Assembly: GCA_025201365.1 (NCBI GenBank) | Contig: JAIXMF010000006.1 | Location: 372,001 to 436,000 of the forward strand | DNA: 64,000 nt | Reading direction: 5' to 3' | Source of the DNA: Syncephalis plumigaleata | Lineage: Eukaryota; Zoopagomycota; Zoopagomycetes; Zoopagales; Piptocephalidaceae | In this document: positions 9,131 through 21,340 of the stretch, piece after piece | Layout: each line of letters starts with the position of its first letter | How positions within the stretch are numbered: position 1 is the stretch's first letter | Translations under genes and position numbers: made by a program | The notes under the pieces: generated by a model | The model's database searches: none | What the model was told of the DNA's origin: nothing | Seen by the model: only the letters and a program-made list of their open reading frames with translations

Positions 9131-11098
9131 ATGCAACTGCCATTCAATGACAATGTGGACCCTATTGCAAGTGGTCCAACTACAGTTGCTACCACCACGG
9201 TAGAATCGACACTTGCTATTACCGACGAGATCGTCGCACCACCCGACGACAATGCGCTATCCGAGGCAGTCATCGTGACCGCGCCTACTGCGACAAAGGC
9301 TACCGAATCAGTGCGTGGCACTAACGACTTGCTACCTGCTCATGACTCCTCCACGTTGTCAGCTTCAACCTCGCCCGTTGTATCTAATGCACCAGAAATC
9401 GTATCCAGTGCCGTGCTAAATAGTCGCGACAACGCTGCAATCAATGAATATCAACTAAAAGCGATTGAATGGTGGGATCCACTTATTGAGCAGACTCGGC
9501 ATGTACGTATTATCACGCAGAATGGTAAGTAATACTCTTTCTCTCATTAATCTATCGATTTATCGATTTATTAATTTATTTCACATCCAACTAATAACGT
9601 CCATTTAGAGAATGGTCCATGTCCCCTATTGGCCATTTGTAATATATTGATACTTCGTGGCGAGCTTGATATACTTCCATCGGATCGACCCACTGTCACT
9701 ACCGAGTATCTTATTGCCTTGCTTGGCGATAAATTACTAGAAACATCCATGACATCATCGAGTGTAAGTAATTATCACATGCAGCTATTTGTATTCGTCA
9801 TTATCTAACATTGCAATCATCCTTCAACGTGTGTATAGACGTTGAAATCCACGGATAATAACAAAAATATTGTCAATTCTGTATTGGGATTGCTGCCTAA
9901 ATTGCAATACGGTCTTGATATCGATCTCAAGTTTTCATCGCCGCGTGGATTTGTGCAAAGCGACGAACTACTAGTGTTCCAAGCGTTTAACATTGAGCTA
10001 GTACACGGATGGTGTGTCGATCCTAGCGATGAGATAGCCTGGAAAGTGCTATGTCGTCAAGGCATGAGCTATAACGCCATGGTAGAATTGATTGTACAGG
10101 GTGAAGACACTAGTAAATCTTTGGCAGATAATGCGAATGCTCGATTATCCATGCATGATACGACCGATGAGGATGATGGTGATGACATTGTGGAAATACG
10201 AGACGGTCAACAGCCGGATATTGTTCATGATGGTAAGGCATCGATACGAGACGGTGATGAATTTACAATGACTTGAAATTGACGTTTTTACGTATAGCAT
10301 TGGTGGCTCGTGATTTCCTCGAGATGAATGCCACTCAATTGACATCCTACGGATTGGACGTGCTACGAGAGTCTATTCCTTTAGGAAATCTTTGTATCTT
10401 ATTCCGAAACAATCATGTAAGTTGCACTGTGGTTTATTCCAAGAATGACATCAATTACAAACGAAAAGCATTAACGTATTATTATTATTATTGTTATCTA
10501 GTTTGCCACTCTCTATAAGCATCCGGATCAAACGCTCTATTTACTTGTAACGGATGCTGGACTAGCCACGCAGAACTCGGCTGTATGGGAGGTATTCTCG
10601 GATGTACACGGTGCTACCAGTGAACTAGTCGATGCTACATTCGAAGCGAGACGTGTAATTGACGATTACGTACGAGATAATCCAGATCCCATTGTTGCCA
10701 ATTTAGATGCCGAGTAAGTGTGATTGCATCGGCGTATTTACTGCTACTGATTGTGCTAATTCATCTATTTATTGGCATCTAGTTTTGCTTTAGCTTTAAG
10801 TCTACAACAACAAGAAGAGGAGCAAGAGCAGACGCGAAGACAACGAGATAATCCACGGGCACATGAGAGTGTAAACCGAGTATCGAATGATGGACAGCAC
10901 AATAGACATAGACTAGTGAATGGTATACGAGAGGATGGGCAACAACAACAACAACGAGAGACAACAAATCATCGTCATCGATCACATCAGTATGATTCTG
11001 ATTCGGAAACAGGTTCAAGTAGCAAGAATGTCAATGGTCGTGATAATCGACGGGATAAATCATCCAAGCGGCATAGCAGTGACTGTATCATTTGTTAA
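9131..11098 (+). CDS. MINDY-family (DUF544) Lys48-specific deubiquitinase
   Basis: Six exons: 9131-9524, 9609-9773, 9839-10232, 10298-10416, 10502-10713 and 10783-11098, all with GTAAG-type donors. After a disordered N-terminus of about 105 residues, YQLKAIEWWDPL leads into the catalytic block split by intron 1, QNENGPCPLLAICN, which holds the oxyanion Gln and the catalytic Cys. Then come GLDIDLKFSSPRGF, LVHGWCVDP and, across intron 4, FRNNHFATLYKHPD with the expected catalytic His. After the catalytic domain, DFALALSLQQQEEEQ matches the ubiquitin-binding MIU/UIM helix seen in MINDY-1/2. The tail is Arg/Gln-rich and ends in CIIC, a CaaX-like or palmitoylatable terminus. Predicted role: trimming of long Lys48-linked ubiquitin chains. 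Confidence 0.9.
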
Positions 11099-11374
11099 AT
11101 ACGGTTAACGCGCGTTATATTATTATTTCTCTAGTGGTAGTGTTTCCTTTCTTCTTTCTTGGTACTAGCAATAAACCTTTGGTTGTGCTAACAACAGATT
11201 TACAATGAAAACTAAAGCTATATTGTTCACATTTCGACATAGATATATTCGAGTAATCACTGAATTAAGAAATGATTGTAATAAGCATAACAATAATAAT
11301 TTTATATGAATAAGAAAAAAACGAATCGAGACAAACCTATCAACATCATCAAACTATGGTGATATCTTATATAG

Positions 11375-13658
11375 TTAAGAGCGATGATGTGCATCGTATT
11401 GCACACAACGTGAAGCCATAATGGCGGCCATCAACGCGCATATACCACCAAATCGTAGTACCCAGCCTACCACTTCTCTATCCTTACCGAAACCTATATC
11501 GTCGCCATCACGATGATCGATCGTGTTGGGATCGCTTAATGCTGTAAAGATGATACTACTGACAAGTGTACTGACAAACTGTGGTAATACCACATAAATA
11601 TTAATAATGCCAAGTGCCGTGCCAGTCTCAAGTTTTACGGCAGTTTGACGATTTGCCTCCATGGCCGTGTCCTCATTACGATGTATCGACAATACGGCCG
11701 AACCCTTACGGAATAATGAGGCTGATGACACGCTAGCCGGACTATTTGGACCACTGGCCAATGGAGAGGCAGATGCCGAAGCAGAGGCCGAGTAGTTGGC
11801 AGCCGTATCGGATGGCGTGTAATCGATAATGTCCTGTTCCTCGTTCGTGACATTAAGATACTCGCCAACCATTGCAAACGGTACCCACATGACGATAGCC
11901 CATGGTATACCACATAGAGCGATAATGATGGTAGCCTCGTATACATCTCGTGCGAACCAGGTGCTAAATAGGAGAAGACTAAAGAATAGATTGGAGATTA
12001 CCCAGACACCGCGTAAACGCCAACTAGCAATGACAGTGTCGAGGATGGCTTCGAATGATCGACGAATAAGACCGAATGATTCACGATGCGACAAGTAATG
12101 TCGACGATAATTGGCCATCTTTTGTGCTTGTGCCGTGAATAAAGGCAGGAAGATCGAGGAGAAGAGTGATATCAATGCGTTCAATAGTAGGGCGAAACTA
12201 CCTGCTCTTGTAGCAGCATCTATAAAGCCAGGCTCGGTCGGTAGATGATCTCGCATTAATATTTCGATAATCCACGTTGTACTATTAGCAATTATAATAA
12301 ATATTAATAAATATATATATATATGTATATACACTATTAGAAAAGTCAATTACCTATAGAAAAGAAATGGGAACCAGGCCATCCATGCAAAGAATTGGGT
12401 AGTACATACACGTTGTACCGGATCAGGTAGATGCCAGAATGCATGGAACACATCTAATAATGGTTTATACCAATGTCTAATGATCGAGTTATAAAAAGTA
12501 TTATTAATAAAGGAAATGAGTAAAGAGTCAATATCATTCCTGTAGATGAGAGATGTGTATAATGTTATATACTTACGGTTGTTCCACATCAATGCCACGC
12601 TCGTAGCGTTCCTCCCATACCATTAAGCATGTCCAACCAACGCATATGACGAAAACGATAGACCCAACCGCACATAACACCTCCATCTGAGTGTTACCTA
12701 GTTCGGGAAACAGGAGCACCAGGTCGAGATAGCCAACGAAATAGCCTATCACACTACCAATGCCTAGCATACGACTAGCCCAGGCATTGGCGCGCGATTG
12801 CGAATCAAGCGATGCAATATCCACGACCAATGCTCGTAAACATGCTTGAACGGCATTTATGCTGAAATCTAATACAAAGAATCCCAGAACGGCAATACCG
12901 ATAGCTACTTGATTTAACTAATTAAAATGATTAATGCATTAGATAATAATAAAGTTTTATCAGTATATCCTACCGTATCGGAATCATTATCCGATGGCTT
13001 AAACGCACGCGACCACAATGCTAAACAATGGGAGGCAATCCATTGTGCATGTGCCACCATAAACACCGCTATTAGTACGAGGATCGATCCTAATAGAATG
13101 TATGGTCGCCGACGTCCCCAACGATGCGTGCTTACATCGCTATAAGCACCCACCATTGGTTGAATGAGCAATCCTAATAAAGCATCATATGTTTATATCA
13201 TTGTTACTACTATTGTCATTGTTATTGTTCTAACTTACCTGACAGTGGACCTGCTGTCCAGACCAATGGCAGTAGATCCTTGGACATACCAAGGGAAATC
13301 AAGTATGGCGTACCATAGCCAAGTTCCACCGTCCCTATACCCGTTCATTCATTTATTAGCAAACAACCGGTGTATACAATAGGAAGCGAGGATTATCTCG
13401 GCAATACTATCACTTACAGATAAACTGCATGCCTGCCAAGCCGAGGGTTAGATTGAAGAAGCTGCCGCAAACTACTTGAGCCATATCACGGTCATTATGA
13501 GACTGGTTGTCGTTCGCGGTGGCCAGCATAGAACGCCGACCTGTCGACGTGAACGAGTTTTGACTACGCATCGATGGACGGATAAGCGGTGTAGTCTCAC
13601 GACCTAGGCTATTAGCCCGTGAGGTGGGCGAGCCAGAGAAACTCGCCGGTCGTGACAT
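11375..13658 (-). CDS. GPH/SUT-type sugar-proton symporter (major facilitator superfamily)
   Basis: Several exons separated by short introns. The first ATG is MSRPASFSGS; the N-terminal 70 residues are Ser/Arg-rich. Helix 1 (FNLTLGLAGMQFI) continues into TVELGYGTPYLISLGMSK, characteristic of plant and fungal sucrose transporters. The helix 2-3 loop carries the MFS signature GAYSDVSTHRWGRRRPYILL. Later blocks include LRALVVDIASLDSQSRANAW and GSVIGYFVGYLDL, also typical of the family. The C-terminal half has a Ser/Ala-rich cytosolic loop before the last helices; the protein ends DAHHRS. It is predicted to import sucrose, maltose or another alpha-glucoside across the plasma membrane; substrate cannot be read from sequence. 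Exon joins in the last third are less certain. Confidence 0.85.
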
Positions 13659-14236
13659 ATTGCTTTTGTCGTTGACAAGACTCAAGTAAAGCTATCCGCG
13701 GAATAGTCGTATGCGTTTATGCAGAAAGTGAAGAGTGATATAATGTATATTAGAATGAAACGTTGAAATGAAAGACACACAAGGTAAAAGGAAAGGCAAT
13801 AGAGTAGAATGAGAAGATGAGTCAGTAAGAATGAGTTAAGAAAGCAAGAGAGAGATAGAGAGAGAGAGAGATAGAAAAGGATAAATGTGGTACATGTGGT
13901 CACTTGTCTTGATTGCTGTGACTTGCAATTTCGTGAACAATTCAAATTAACATAAAGAAAAGGGAGGAAATCAATGAACGAACAAGTAGATCATTGCTAA
14001 AGTTTGAACATTAGCATTGTTGTGTTGACTATATAACATATTCTATGCTAATCTTACTTGTTCGCTCTAGTGAATGATCTATTTGTATCTTTTATATGTT
14101 CCTTCACTAACGAGTATATCGTGGCTTGATACAGGGGTTTTCCAACCAACTAACTATTAGACTTTAACTTGTATTAATAAATTTGCATATTAGTTTGCAC
14201 CATTGATTAATAAATGCGTAGAATTTTGTAATGCAA
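13659..14236. promoter_or_regulatory. Upstream region of the sugar transporter with GA/CT tract
   Basis: A GA repeat (13846-13876, CT on the coding strand) lies about 190 bp before the start codon at 13658. The rest is AT-rich with no supported gene. Confidence 0.4.
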
Positions 14237-14913
14237 TGCTAGTTATTCCTTTTACTTTCTCAGTAATACGCGTCTTCTTTGTGTCATTCGCATTCCACTT
14301 ACTTCCTCTTTCAATTTAGCATACACCTTACCAATAGCAGCTATTCTGCCATACTATCTCTATGCCGTTTATTTATCTCTTTGTTCTCTTCCTCTTCCTC
14401 TAACCTATCTACATGCTCACTTGTCGTTATTATTACTATACCTATAAGCCTTGTTTGTTGTTCGTTCTAGTCCTTTGTTTTCCATCACTGTCCTGCTTAT
14501 TTATCAATGTTTAAGCGTTCACTGTTCTCGTTGTTATATGTACCTTTTACTCTTACCGCTCTTTTCCGTCATCTGTTTGTATGCCACCCTTACGTCATGC
14601 TTTGATTTGTATTTTTATTTGTTTACTGCCATCTCCATACTCTATCTACCTACAGGCATACACTGCTTCTTCAATAAACTGGCATACGTGTTCATGCACC
14701 CTTCCTTGCTCATTCCTTACTCGTTTGTGACAAGTCAGTCAGTCTACTAGTTGCTGCTTGTTTATTATATTGTCTATCGTGTATTCTATTTGTTTACTCG
14801 TTGCTACTCCTATGCAGTTAACCGTAAGCATTATCGCCATAGTTCATTTATTAAATACACGATTTAAAATGTTCATCGAATACAGCATATGCTTATGAAG
14901 TATGCAAGTATTT
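14237..14913 (+). repeat. Dispersed direct repeat, copy 1 (about 0.68 kb)
   Basis: It matches 23680-24376 over almost its full length with scattered substitutions and small indels; by eye well over 90% identity. It begins ATGCTAGTTATTCCTTT and ends near GAAGTATGCAAGTATTTG in both copies. It is T/C-rich with no conserved frame. No terminal inverted repeats or target-site duplications were found. Confidence 0.85.
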
Positions 14914-15127
14914 GTAATGTGCATCCGTTTTATTTAGTATGGTATAGTTGACACTGTAAACTATTTTTTGAAGCATTTGGTAAAATCGAGCATTGCATTC
15001 TCGTTGTAAGCATATATGCATATGTGATCATTCCATTCACTAGGTTGCTAGCCATTAAATTGTTATTAACATTAGTCAAATACTACTACAAGATAGCGCA
15101 ATACTTATGGGTAGGATGATAGCAAAA

Positions 15128-15970
15128 GACATGTATATAAATCCATCTAATAAATTGCACTAGATTTATTGATTTTGAATCGAATGATGTAGCCCCGGTG
15201 GCCATAGCAGCAATGAATGGATTTGAACTAGGCGGCGATAATATCCATGTTACTACAGCGATGATACCTGGCACATTGATCGAAGGCATGAAGGCATTAA
15301 AAGGATTGGGACCACATCAAGCATCACCTGCCGCGATAGCCAATACTGCTACTACGAGTACTATGGTCAAAGGCAGTATACACGTACATACATACATACA
15401 TAGCAATCTAAGTATACATATATATACATAGCAATCTAAGAATACTATACCAATATCTTGACAGGACAATTCATGACAATACCATCGGTGGGACCATTGA
15501 ATAGCGTATTGGGCGAAGAGCACATCAGCATTAAAGGAAGTCAGCGTTACGCGGTAATGCAGAAACTTGCCCAGAATGAAGAGGTAGGCAACGCGTATGT
15601 ACTGATATATCGAGTAACATTGCTGGTGTAGGCAGCTCGTGTTGCGCATGATCGAGCACAGAAGAACGACAACAGGACTGCTACTGTGGTGCGTATTGCT
15701 AATGCAGTCACTGCCGGTGAAGCGGATAATACACTAAATGAAGAGCTCGAGGAGGAGTGTCGTCGCTTTAATGTCGTAACTCGTATTCACATTGAAGTAG
15801 ACGACGATACCGCTGGTGCCGCCTATATATTCGTGCAGTTTGATGATGTGTCTGGTGCACAGCAAGCGGTGAAGATGCTTTATGGTCGCTGGTTCGGTGG
15901 ACGACAGTTGGCGGCCGACTTTTACAACCAGGATGCGTCTATTCAAGGCAATTATCGATTAGCTATGTAG
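15128..15970 (+). pseudogene. 5'-truncated PUF60-like splicing factor gene (end of RRM2 plus C-terminal UHM)
   Basis: An acceptor at 15161-15163 (TAG) precedes FIDFESNDVAPVAIAAMNGF, the end of an RRM2 as in PUF60. A linker follows, then GEEHISIKGSQRYAVMQKLA (PUF60-type pre-UHM segment), and after two short introns the UHM domain with the GRWFGGRQLAADFY motif (the R-x-F loop that binds ligand tryptophans). The frame is intact to the stop at 15968-15970. No RRM1 or start of RRM2 exists upstream; instead the 0.68-kb dispersed repeat ends 215 bp away. PUF60 acts in 3' splice-site recognition with U2AF. This is either a truncated duplicate or a gene whose 5' part was displaced. Missing exons outside the window cannot be excluded. 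Confidence 0.7.
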
Positions 15971-16541
15971 ACATCAAGGAATAATAAAAGTGAATATCTC
16001 AATCTGGTACATTCATACGACATATGTTGCCACGATGTGTAGTCGACCAAGTAGGCCGTAGAATGATGCATCATTAAACATTACCTACAATGGAGTGTCA
16101 ATTACAATGTGGTATACCTTTACAGCTGGTAATACACTACTAGTGTATGATGTGCTAAATGTCGTAGTAGCTGATCGATATGCACTAACCTATTGAATGA
16201 TGATGGATTTGATGATAAGCTAATGTCTAATAAAAAGTATTAGTAGTGTGATATGAGTGCATTGTACTTACTTGAATCGTTTGATTTTTAGATATGACCA
16301 AATGTAAACACGCTTAGACAAGTGTATACAGGAGATTATGAATATTTATTGACAGAAAAAGCAAAACAAACATATTTGATACAGTTGGCCATACATGGCA
16401 CATATTGAATGGAAATAGGAAAAGTGTGGCAACGGCCACATTGTTGGTATAACCCGATAGTAGTAGTAGTAGTAATAATAAAAACCTAGTAGTAATGTTA
16501 GTTATTGTATTAGTAGTGTATATTAGTGTTGACTTACCTTA
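15971..16541. other. Intergenic AT-rich DNA
   Basis: It includes a short AGT microsatellite (about 16457-16476). No supported gene. Confidence 0.4.
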
Positions 16542-17180
16542 TTATTGTTGTTCTTCATCGCGTATCACACAACGCACGCGACGAACACGTTTGCGTTGTG
16601 GTTCGTCCGTGTCGGTCGACCCTACCGAACCAGACTTAGAGGAAGAGATAATGGTAGGAGAAATGGGAGGAGAAGGGAGATGAGGGCGGGAGTTGCGGGA
16701 GTTGCGGCGAGAGCGGAGAGGAGGACGGCTGGGTCGAGCCGTGGTGTTAGGTTTAAAGATGATCGCCAATGGAGCGACGTCCCGTTGGTATTGGACGTCT
16801 TCCATTGGCATAGTGGTATTATCGGAGGAGGTGGAGGTGTGGTAGTGGCGGATGAAGCAAAAGTCGGGCAGAGGAGAGGGATTTAAGATATAGAACGGAT
16901 CGAGAGGAGGGAGAGAGGGAGCGGGGAGAGGGAGTGGAGGCGTAGTGCCAATGCGGCTTAGGCGCTCGCGGTTCCACTGGCGCCAGAGCTTCTTGCGCTC
17001 GATAGCGCGTTGTTTGATGCGCTCTAGGATACTATCCTTGCGCTTACGCTCGAAATGACGAGCTTTTTTATGCACCGAAGTGCTTTTTAGTTTTAACTCA
17101 ATTTCGGAGTAGGATCGTTTACGAACGATCATGGAAGCGGATACCGCTTCTGAATTATAAAATGGGCGTAAGCCCACCAT
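16542..17180 (-). CDS. Basic, Pro/Arg-rich nuclear-type protein, function unknown
   Basis: An open frame of about 210 codons. Residues 18-80 form a highly basic, probably helical stretch (KARHFERKRKDSILERIKQR, then AIERKKLWRQWNRERLSRIG). A Pro-rich middle follows, and the end carries an NLS-like PQRKRVRRVRC cluster before the stop. An in-frame start upstream is uncertain: segments at about 17240-17320 and 17600-17640 have good donor sites (GTAAGT) and may be 5' exons, with a coding-like block PSVHGAQGNSIVPPHVT. A donor-like AAGGTAAGT just after the stop could mark a 3'-UTR intron. No family recognised; nuclear location is inferred from composition. Confidence 0.5.
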   Translation of the reverse strand: MVGLRPFYNSEAVSASMIVRKRSYSEIELKLKSTSVHKKARHFERKRKDSILERIKQRAIERKKLWRQWNRERLSRIGTTPPLPLPAPSLPPLDPFYILNPSPLPDFCFIRHYHTSTSSDNTTMPMEDVQYQRDVAPLAIIFKPNTTARPSRPPLRSRRNSRNSRPHLPSPPISPTIISSSKSGSVGSTDTDEPQRKRVRRVRCVIRDEEQQ

Positions 17181-17640
17181 ACCACACTAAGTGTGACGTA
17201 TTAGTAACGCGTTTCAACTGCTAGTGCCATAATCACTTACCGTGACGTGTGGTGGCACAATGCTATTGCCCTGTGCACCGTGCACAGATGGCATAAAGAT
17301 GAATTGGTAAGCTGAAAACATACTGCAGATGAATACGGGTAGATGCAGATGGATGCTTGTACTATCAATTAATTAGAACAGCGTGAGTAACATAGAACAA
17401 GTATGCAGTGGGGAGGAGCACATACGGAGCACGTACAATAGAAAGTATTTGAGAAGAGCGCTTGCAGTGTAAATAGCATAGTCATGCACGCGAGACTACT
17501 ACACACGAGAGAACATACAACGGGTAGAGCAGAGACGAATACGTACAAACAACATACAAGAGAGATACAGCAGCAACACAATCAACAATATACTTACCAG
17601 TTATGGTTTTAGTAAGCTATAAGAAAACGAACAGCGTTTA

Positions 17641-18482
17641 AAGTTCAAGTGAATAGCTTTTAGTGAGTGCTTTTTAGTGTTGAAAGAAAGAAAGAAATGA
17701 ATGAGTTGATGATGTGACATTATTTAGTGCGTGTCCTTTTTATACCACACACTAAATAAGCAGGCAAAATTGCTTGCACATTCTACTACAGCGTAAACAC
17801 TGATTTTATTATGATCAACTCGCTATAATATTCTTGCCAATGCTTTTACGCAATAAACATCCATCTTTACAATAACTATATGCTGATTCTTCGAGCAATC
17901 ATTGTTCTACATTAATGCAAATGGTGTATGTCATGGATGAATCTATACTAGATGAATAGTCTTGCTGGGTTTGACGACGACTGAATCGGTTAGTCCACCC
18001 ACTGACCGAGAATAACATCCGACTCCATTCTAATTACCGAATACTTGCTGTGGTATGTCAGCCATGTGATATGCTCAGTTTTATCTATTGATTGAGATGA
18101 TGACTGCCCATACTCATATAGAAGTGCCGTCAATGGTAATAATCAAGTGTTCGCTATGCTGGCAGTAATTAATGTAGCATAGATTGCATAATAGCAGTAT
18201 CGCGTGTATCAATATCTATAATTGATCATATCATCTGGATGTTAATAGACTGATTATGATAATGGTGATAATGATGATGGTATCATTAGTAGCAATAATT
18301 GCTAGCTGATCAGTCTATTCCATTCAACTAATAGTGAATATCGTACACGAATACAGTATGATAAAGTAACAGTTTATAATTGGTATGTGTCTAACAACTT
18401 GGTTCTATGTGTTCAGGATGATCGAATGAATCAGGTTGTTATTCAATAGGCTTGCTTGTACATCATCGATGGGATGTTGCTA
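17641..18482. other. Intergenic AT-rich DNA
   Basis: No supported gene, RNA or strong repeat. Confidence 0.4.
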
Positions 18483-19725
18483 TTAGTTACATGAATGCAT
18501 AGCAGTATCAATGACGTGTCCCTTGTTATTGTTCACAACAAGTCGGCATCGATTGCATAAAGATTCCGGTTGATCAGATCGATAGCTCCAACATTTAGGA
18601 CATTTATGTCGTGCCGATAAATGTAGAATCATTTGGCCAGATGCACCATTCACAGTGTCTATTACGTTGTCGATCAATAGTCATTATCATGGCATACTCA
18701 TACTGCATACTTCATACTTACTTGGTAATGATATCGTTTCACTAATAAGGACAGTGTCATTTCTCGTGGTTAATGTCGACTGTGCAGCAATATTAACCGA
18801 TGCACATAAGAACAGTTCAGGTAGTTGTGATGCTAATGCATATTGCTTAGTAAACTATATACAACCGATATCACTATCGCTATTATTATTATTACCGTCT
18901 TACCGTATTTATGTAGCAGTTGGCCTAGTGGAGATATTGCATTGTCTTCTAGTTCTAGTGTCAGATCGATTTGCTCGCTTGTCTTGATTCCCTGTCAGTC
19001 AATGAGGTTTGTAAATAAATGATTTGGTATACTGCATATAGCACTTACTTGACCTGTCGCGTCTTCCCGACTAGCTGGTAATACTGACTACGAAGGTGTC
19101 GTAGCACTATCCAGTCTTATTTCAAAGCAACATTATGCCAACGAGCATCCTATTCATTGCCAATGCTCGAGTATTAGACCACACATAGCTCAGTAATTGC
19201 AAGTGTTTACCAGAGATATCCATCCCGAGTGGAATACGCTATCAAATGGTGTCGACCAACTCGACGAGGAGAAAAGCTGAATCTTCTCGGCTAAATGACA
19301 AGTAATTGGTGCGAATGCGCGTGTGTACACCTCAGTTATCTATGCGGCATTCTTTGCTTAGCTACAGTTGCATATCAAGTATCAATGGCTTCTTACGCGG
19401 TATACGGCAGTCTGTGCTGATCTTCGTGCCAACAATAATTTGCCGTCAGCATAAAGCCGCTCCTTGATAGATTCAAAGTAGAACGCCGATAGTTGTGAGT
19501 TGGTAAAGCGATTCAATTCTTGAATAACTGCAATAAACAAGGTAAATATTAGTTCTACCGTTGTGTATGCTATTCACACTTCTTATCGACAACCTTTATT
19601 GAACGAGAATACTTTATAGGCATTACTAATTAATGTGGCAGAGCAATGCAGTTCATGTAAAGTGTATTGGTCTATCAAGTAACGATGAGAATGCAAAACG
19701 GTTGACGTGATCAATATCCATTATC
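18483..19725 (-). pseudogene. 5'-truncated copy of mitochondrial isoleucyl-tRNA synthetase (C-terminal part)
   Basis: On the minus strand, exon-like pieces appear in order: RYLIDQYTLHELHC..., then QELNRFTNSQLSAFYFESIK with ERLYADGKLL and RRSAQTAVYR (IleRS anticodon-binding domain), then TRAFAPITCHLAEKIQL, a weakly conserved middle, and finally CPKCWSYRSD...LCNRC, the C-terminal zinc finger that terminates bacterial/mitochondrial IleRS. Introns of 45-120 bp separate them and the frame ends at TAA 18483-18485. Nothing corresponding to the Rossmann fold (HIGH, KMSKS) or the editing domain lies upstream to 20240, so at least two thirds of the gene is missing. It cannot charge tRNA. Whether any piece is transcribed is unknown. 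Confidence 0.75.
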
Positions 19726-20240
19726 ACCGTAGAAATGCCAACTGACGGAACGCAACAATGTCAAGCGTAATAATAATGATAAATCAGTGTTAGTCATGCA
19801 TGCTTCATTGATAGCAATAACTACTATATTCAATTCTATAAGGTGAATGAGACAAGTAGGTGTATAGGTCGTAATTAAAGCTAGAGTAATTCAATTTAGC
19901 ATGTATGCATTAAAATGCGCGTCCATGCAAGTTGATGAGAATTCGTCGATCAGCACTTTGCACATGGCGTGAGGAGCATAATTTATTCACACCATATACG
20001 AATGACACCTATATAAATATTCTTATGTTCTATTAAAGAGAAGGATTCATTAGTCAACATCTCATGTCAATTGTAGTTGGTACACTAGTGACAACCATTC
20101 TCTCTTTTACTGCCACCGTATTATTGACACCGCTTTCGTCAAAAAGGTTTCAGCAAGTCTATCAGTATTATTGTTTACATATCGTCTTCATTTCCAAGCG
20201 TCAGTCACTTCAGTAAGATATTGCTTTATTGTTATAATCA
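19726..20240. other. AT-rich DNA between the IleRS fragment and a gag fossil
   Basis: No feature supported; the 5' limits of both neighbours are approximate. Confidence 0.35.
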
Positions 20241-21340
20241 ATGGTGCAGACTGATCGATCACCTTTATCATCAGTCTCGAAGTTCACAGGAGAAAGTGGG
20301 TTTCCTGTGTGCCGTTGGTGCGGCCTTGTCGAACAAGTATGGAAAATTAGCGATTACAATGAAGCACAGAAAATAGTTTGGGCTGTTCAGTGATTAGGAG
20401 GGTCAGCGGCAGCTTGGCATCAATCCATGCGTGCTAGTCACAAGGCACCTAAGACCTGGGAACAATTTAGAAAGGGTATCCTCGTACGTTATGGAGGTAA
20501 TCGATCAACTTCCATAGCTCGGTTGCAGTTATCTAGTTTGCAGTGGACGGATAATCTCGATTTAGAAGAACATATTACCAGGTTCATGGTCATTCGTAGT
20601 CGTATCCCCAGCGCAATAGACGAAGAACTCATTGCGGCATTCCGACAAACACTTCCGGTATATGATTTGACTGAGTCCCTTCGAGCAAATCCTTGCAATC
20701 TTGATGATACATTCCTCAACACACGCGCCCTTTATTATTCTCGGCAACATTGCAGAAGTGCAACGACTCCAAACGAAATAAGAAAGGAAGATAATAGCAA
20801 TGTCACGTCTATGGATATTGATACGTTAGTTCAAGCACTAAACAGTTTAGGATTCCAGAATAATCGAAACAATAACAACCACAGGTGTAATAACAATAGT
20901 AGTAATGCACGACGTTGCTATGCGTGTGACGAACTAGGCCACATTGCGAGAAATTGCTTACAGAGGAATCGCAACAATACCTACAGCAATAATCGTCGTC
21001 GGCAATACAATAACAATAACAATCGTCTGCAAAATAGCAATTTAGAAGTAGATTGATCAACATAGGAATGTACATACTAGATGTTAATGACATGAACTCG
21101 AGAAACGACACTCATTAGTAATGGCTTGCGATACTTCTACTGATGACTGGTTCGTCGTTACATCTCTACCAATAAGAATTCCACCTGGTTTGAGCTGGTC
21201 CCACTCATTCAGGTACGTGCCACTTTAGCGTTACTTATCGTTTCACCTTTGATAAACGGTATATCAGCGCACACATTAATACACTCTGTTGTCTCGACTA
21301 ATCTCATTGACAAATCATTCGTAATAAAATAATCGTAGGT
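20241..21340 (+). mobile_element. Fossil fragment of a Ty3/Gypsy LTR retrotransposon (gag and the start of pol)
   Basis: The translated region is collinear with gag of the whole element at 25471-30529: the same order of capsid-like segment, Asn-rich region and CCHC zinc knuckle, and then a short stretch matching the start of pol. No LTRs and no reverse transcriptase or integrase region were found around it. It is broken, with at least a few breaks plus loss of most of the element. It is diverged from the young copy but clearly of the same lineage, so considerably older. Confidence 0.8.

Noticed and set aside
9088-9321. Long open frame opposite the MINDY first exon
   Set aside because: Shadow of a Ser/Thr/Val-rich coding exon; no independent features.
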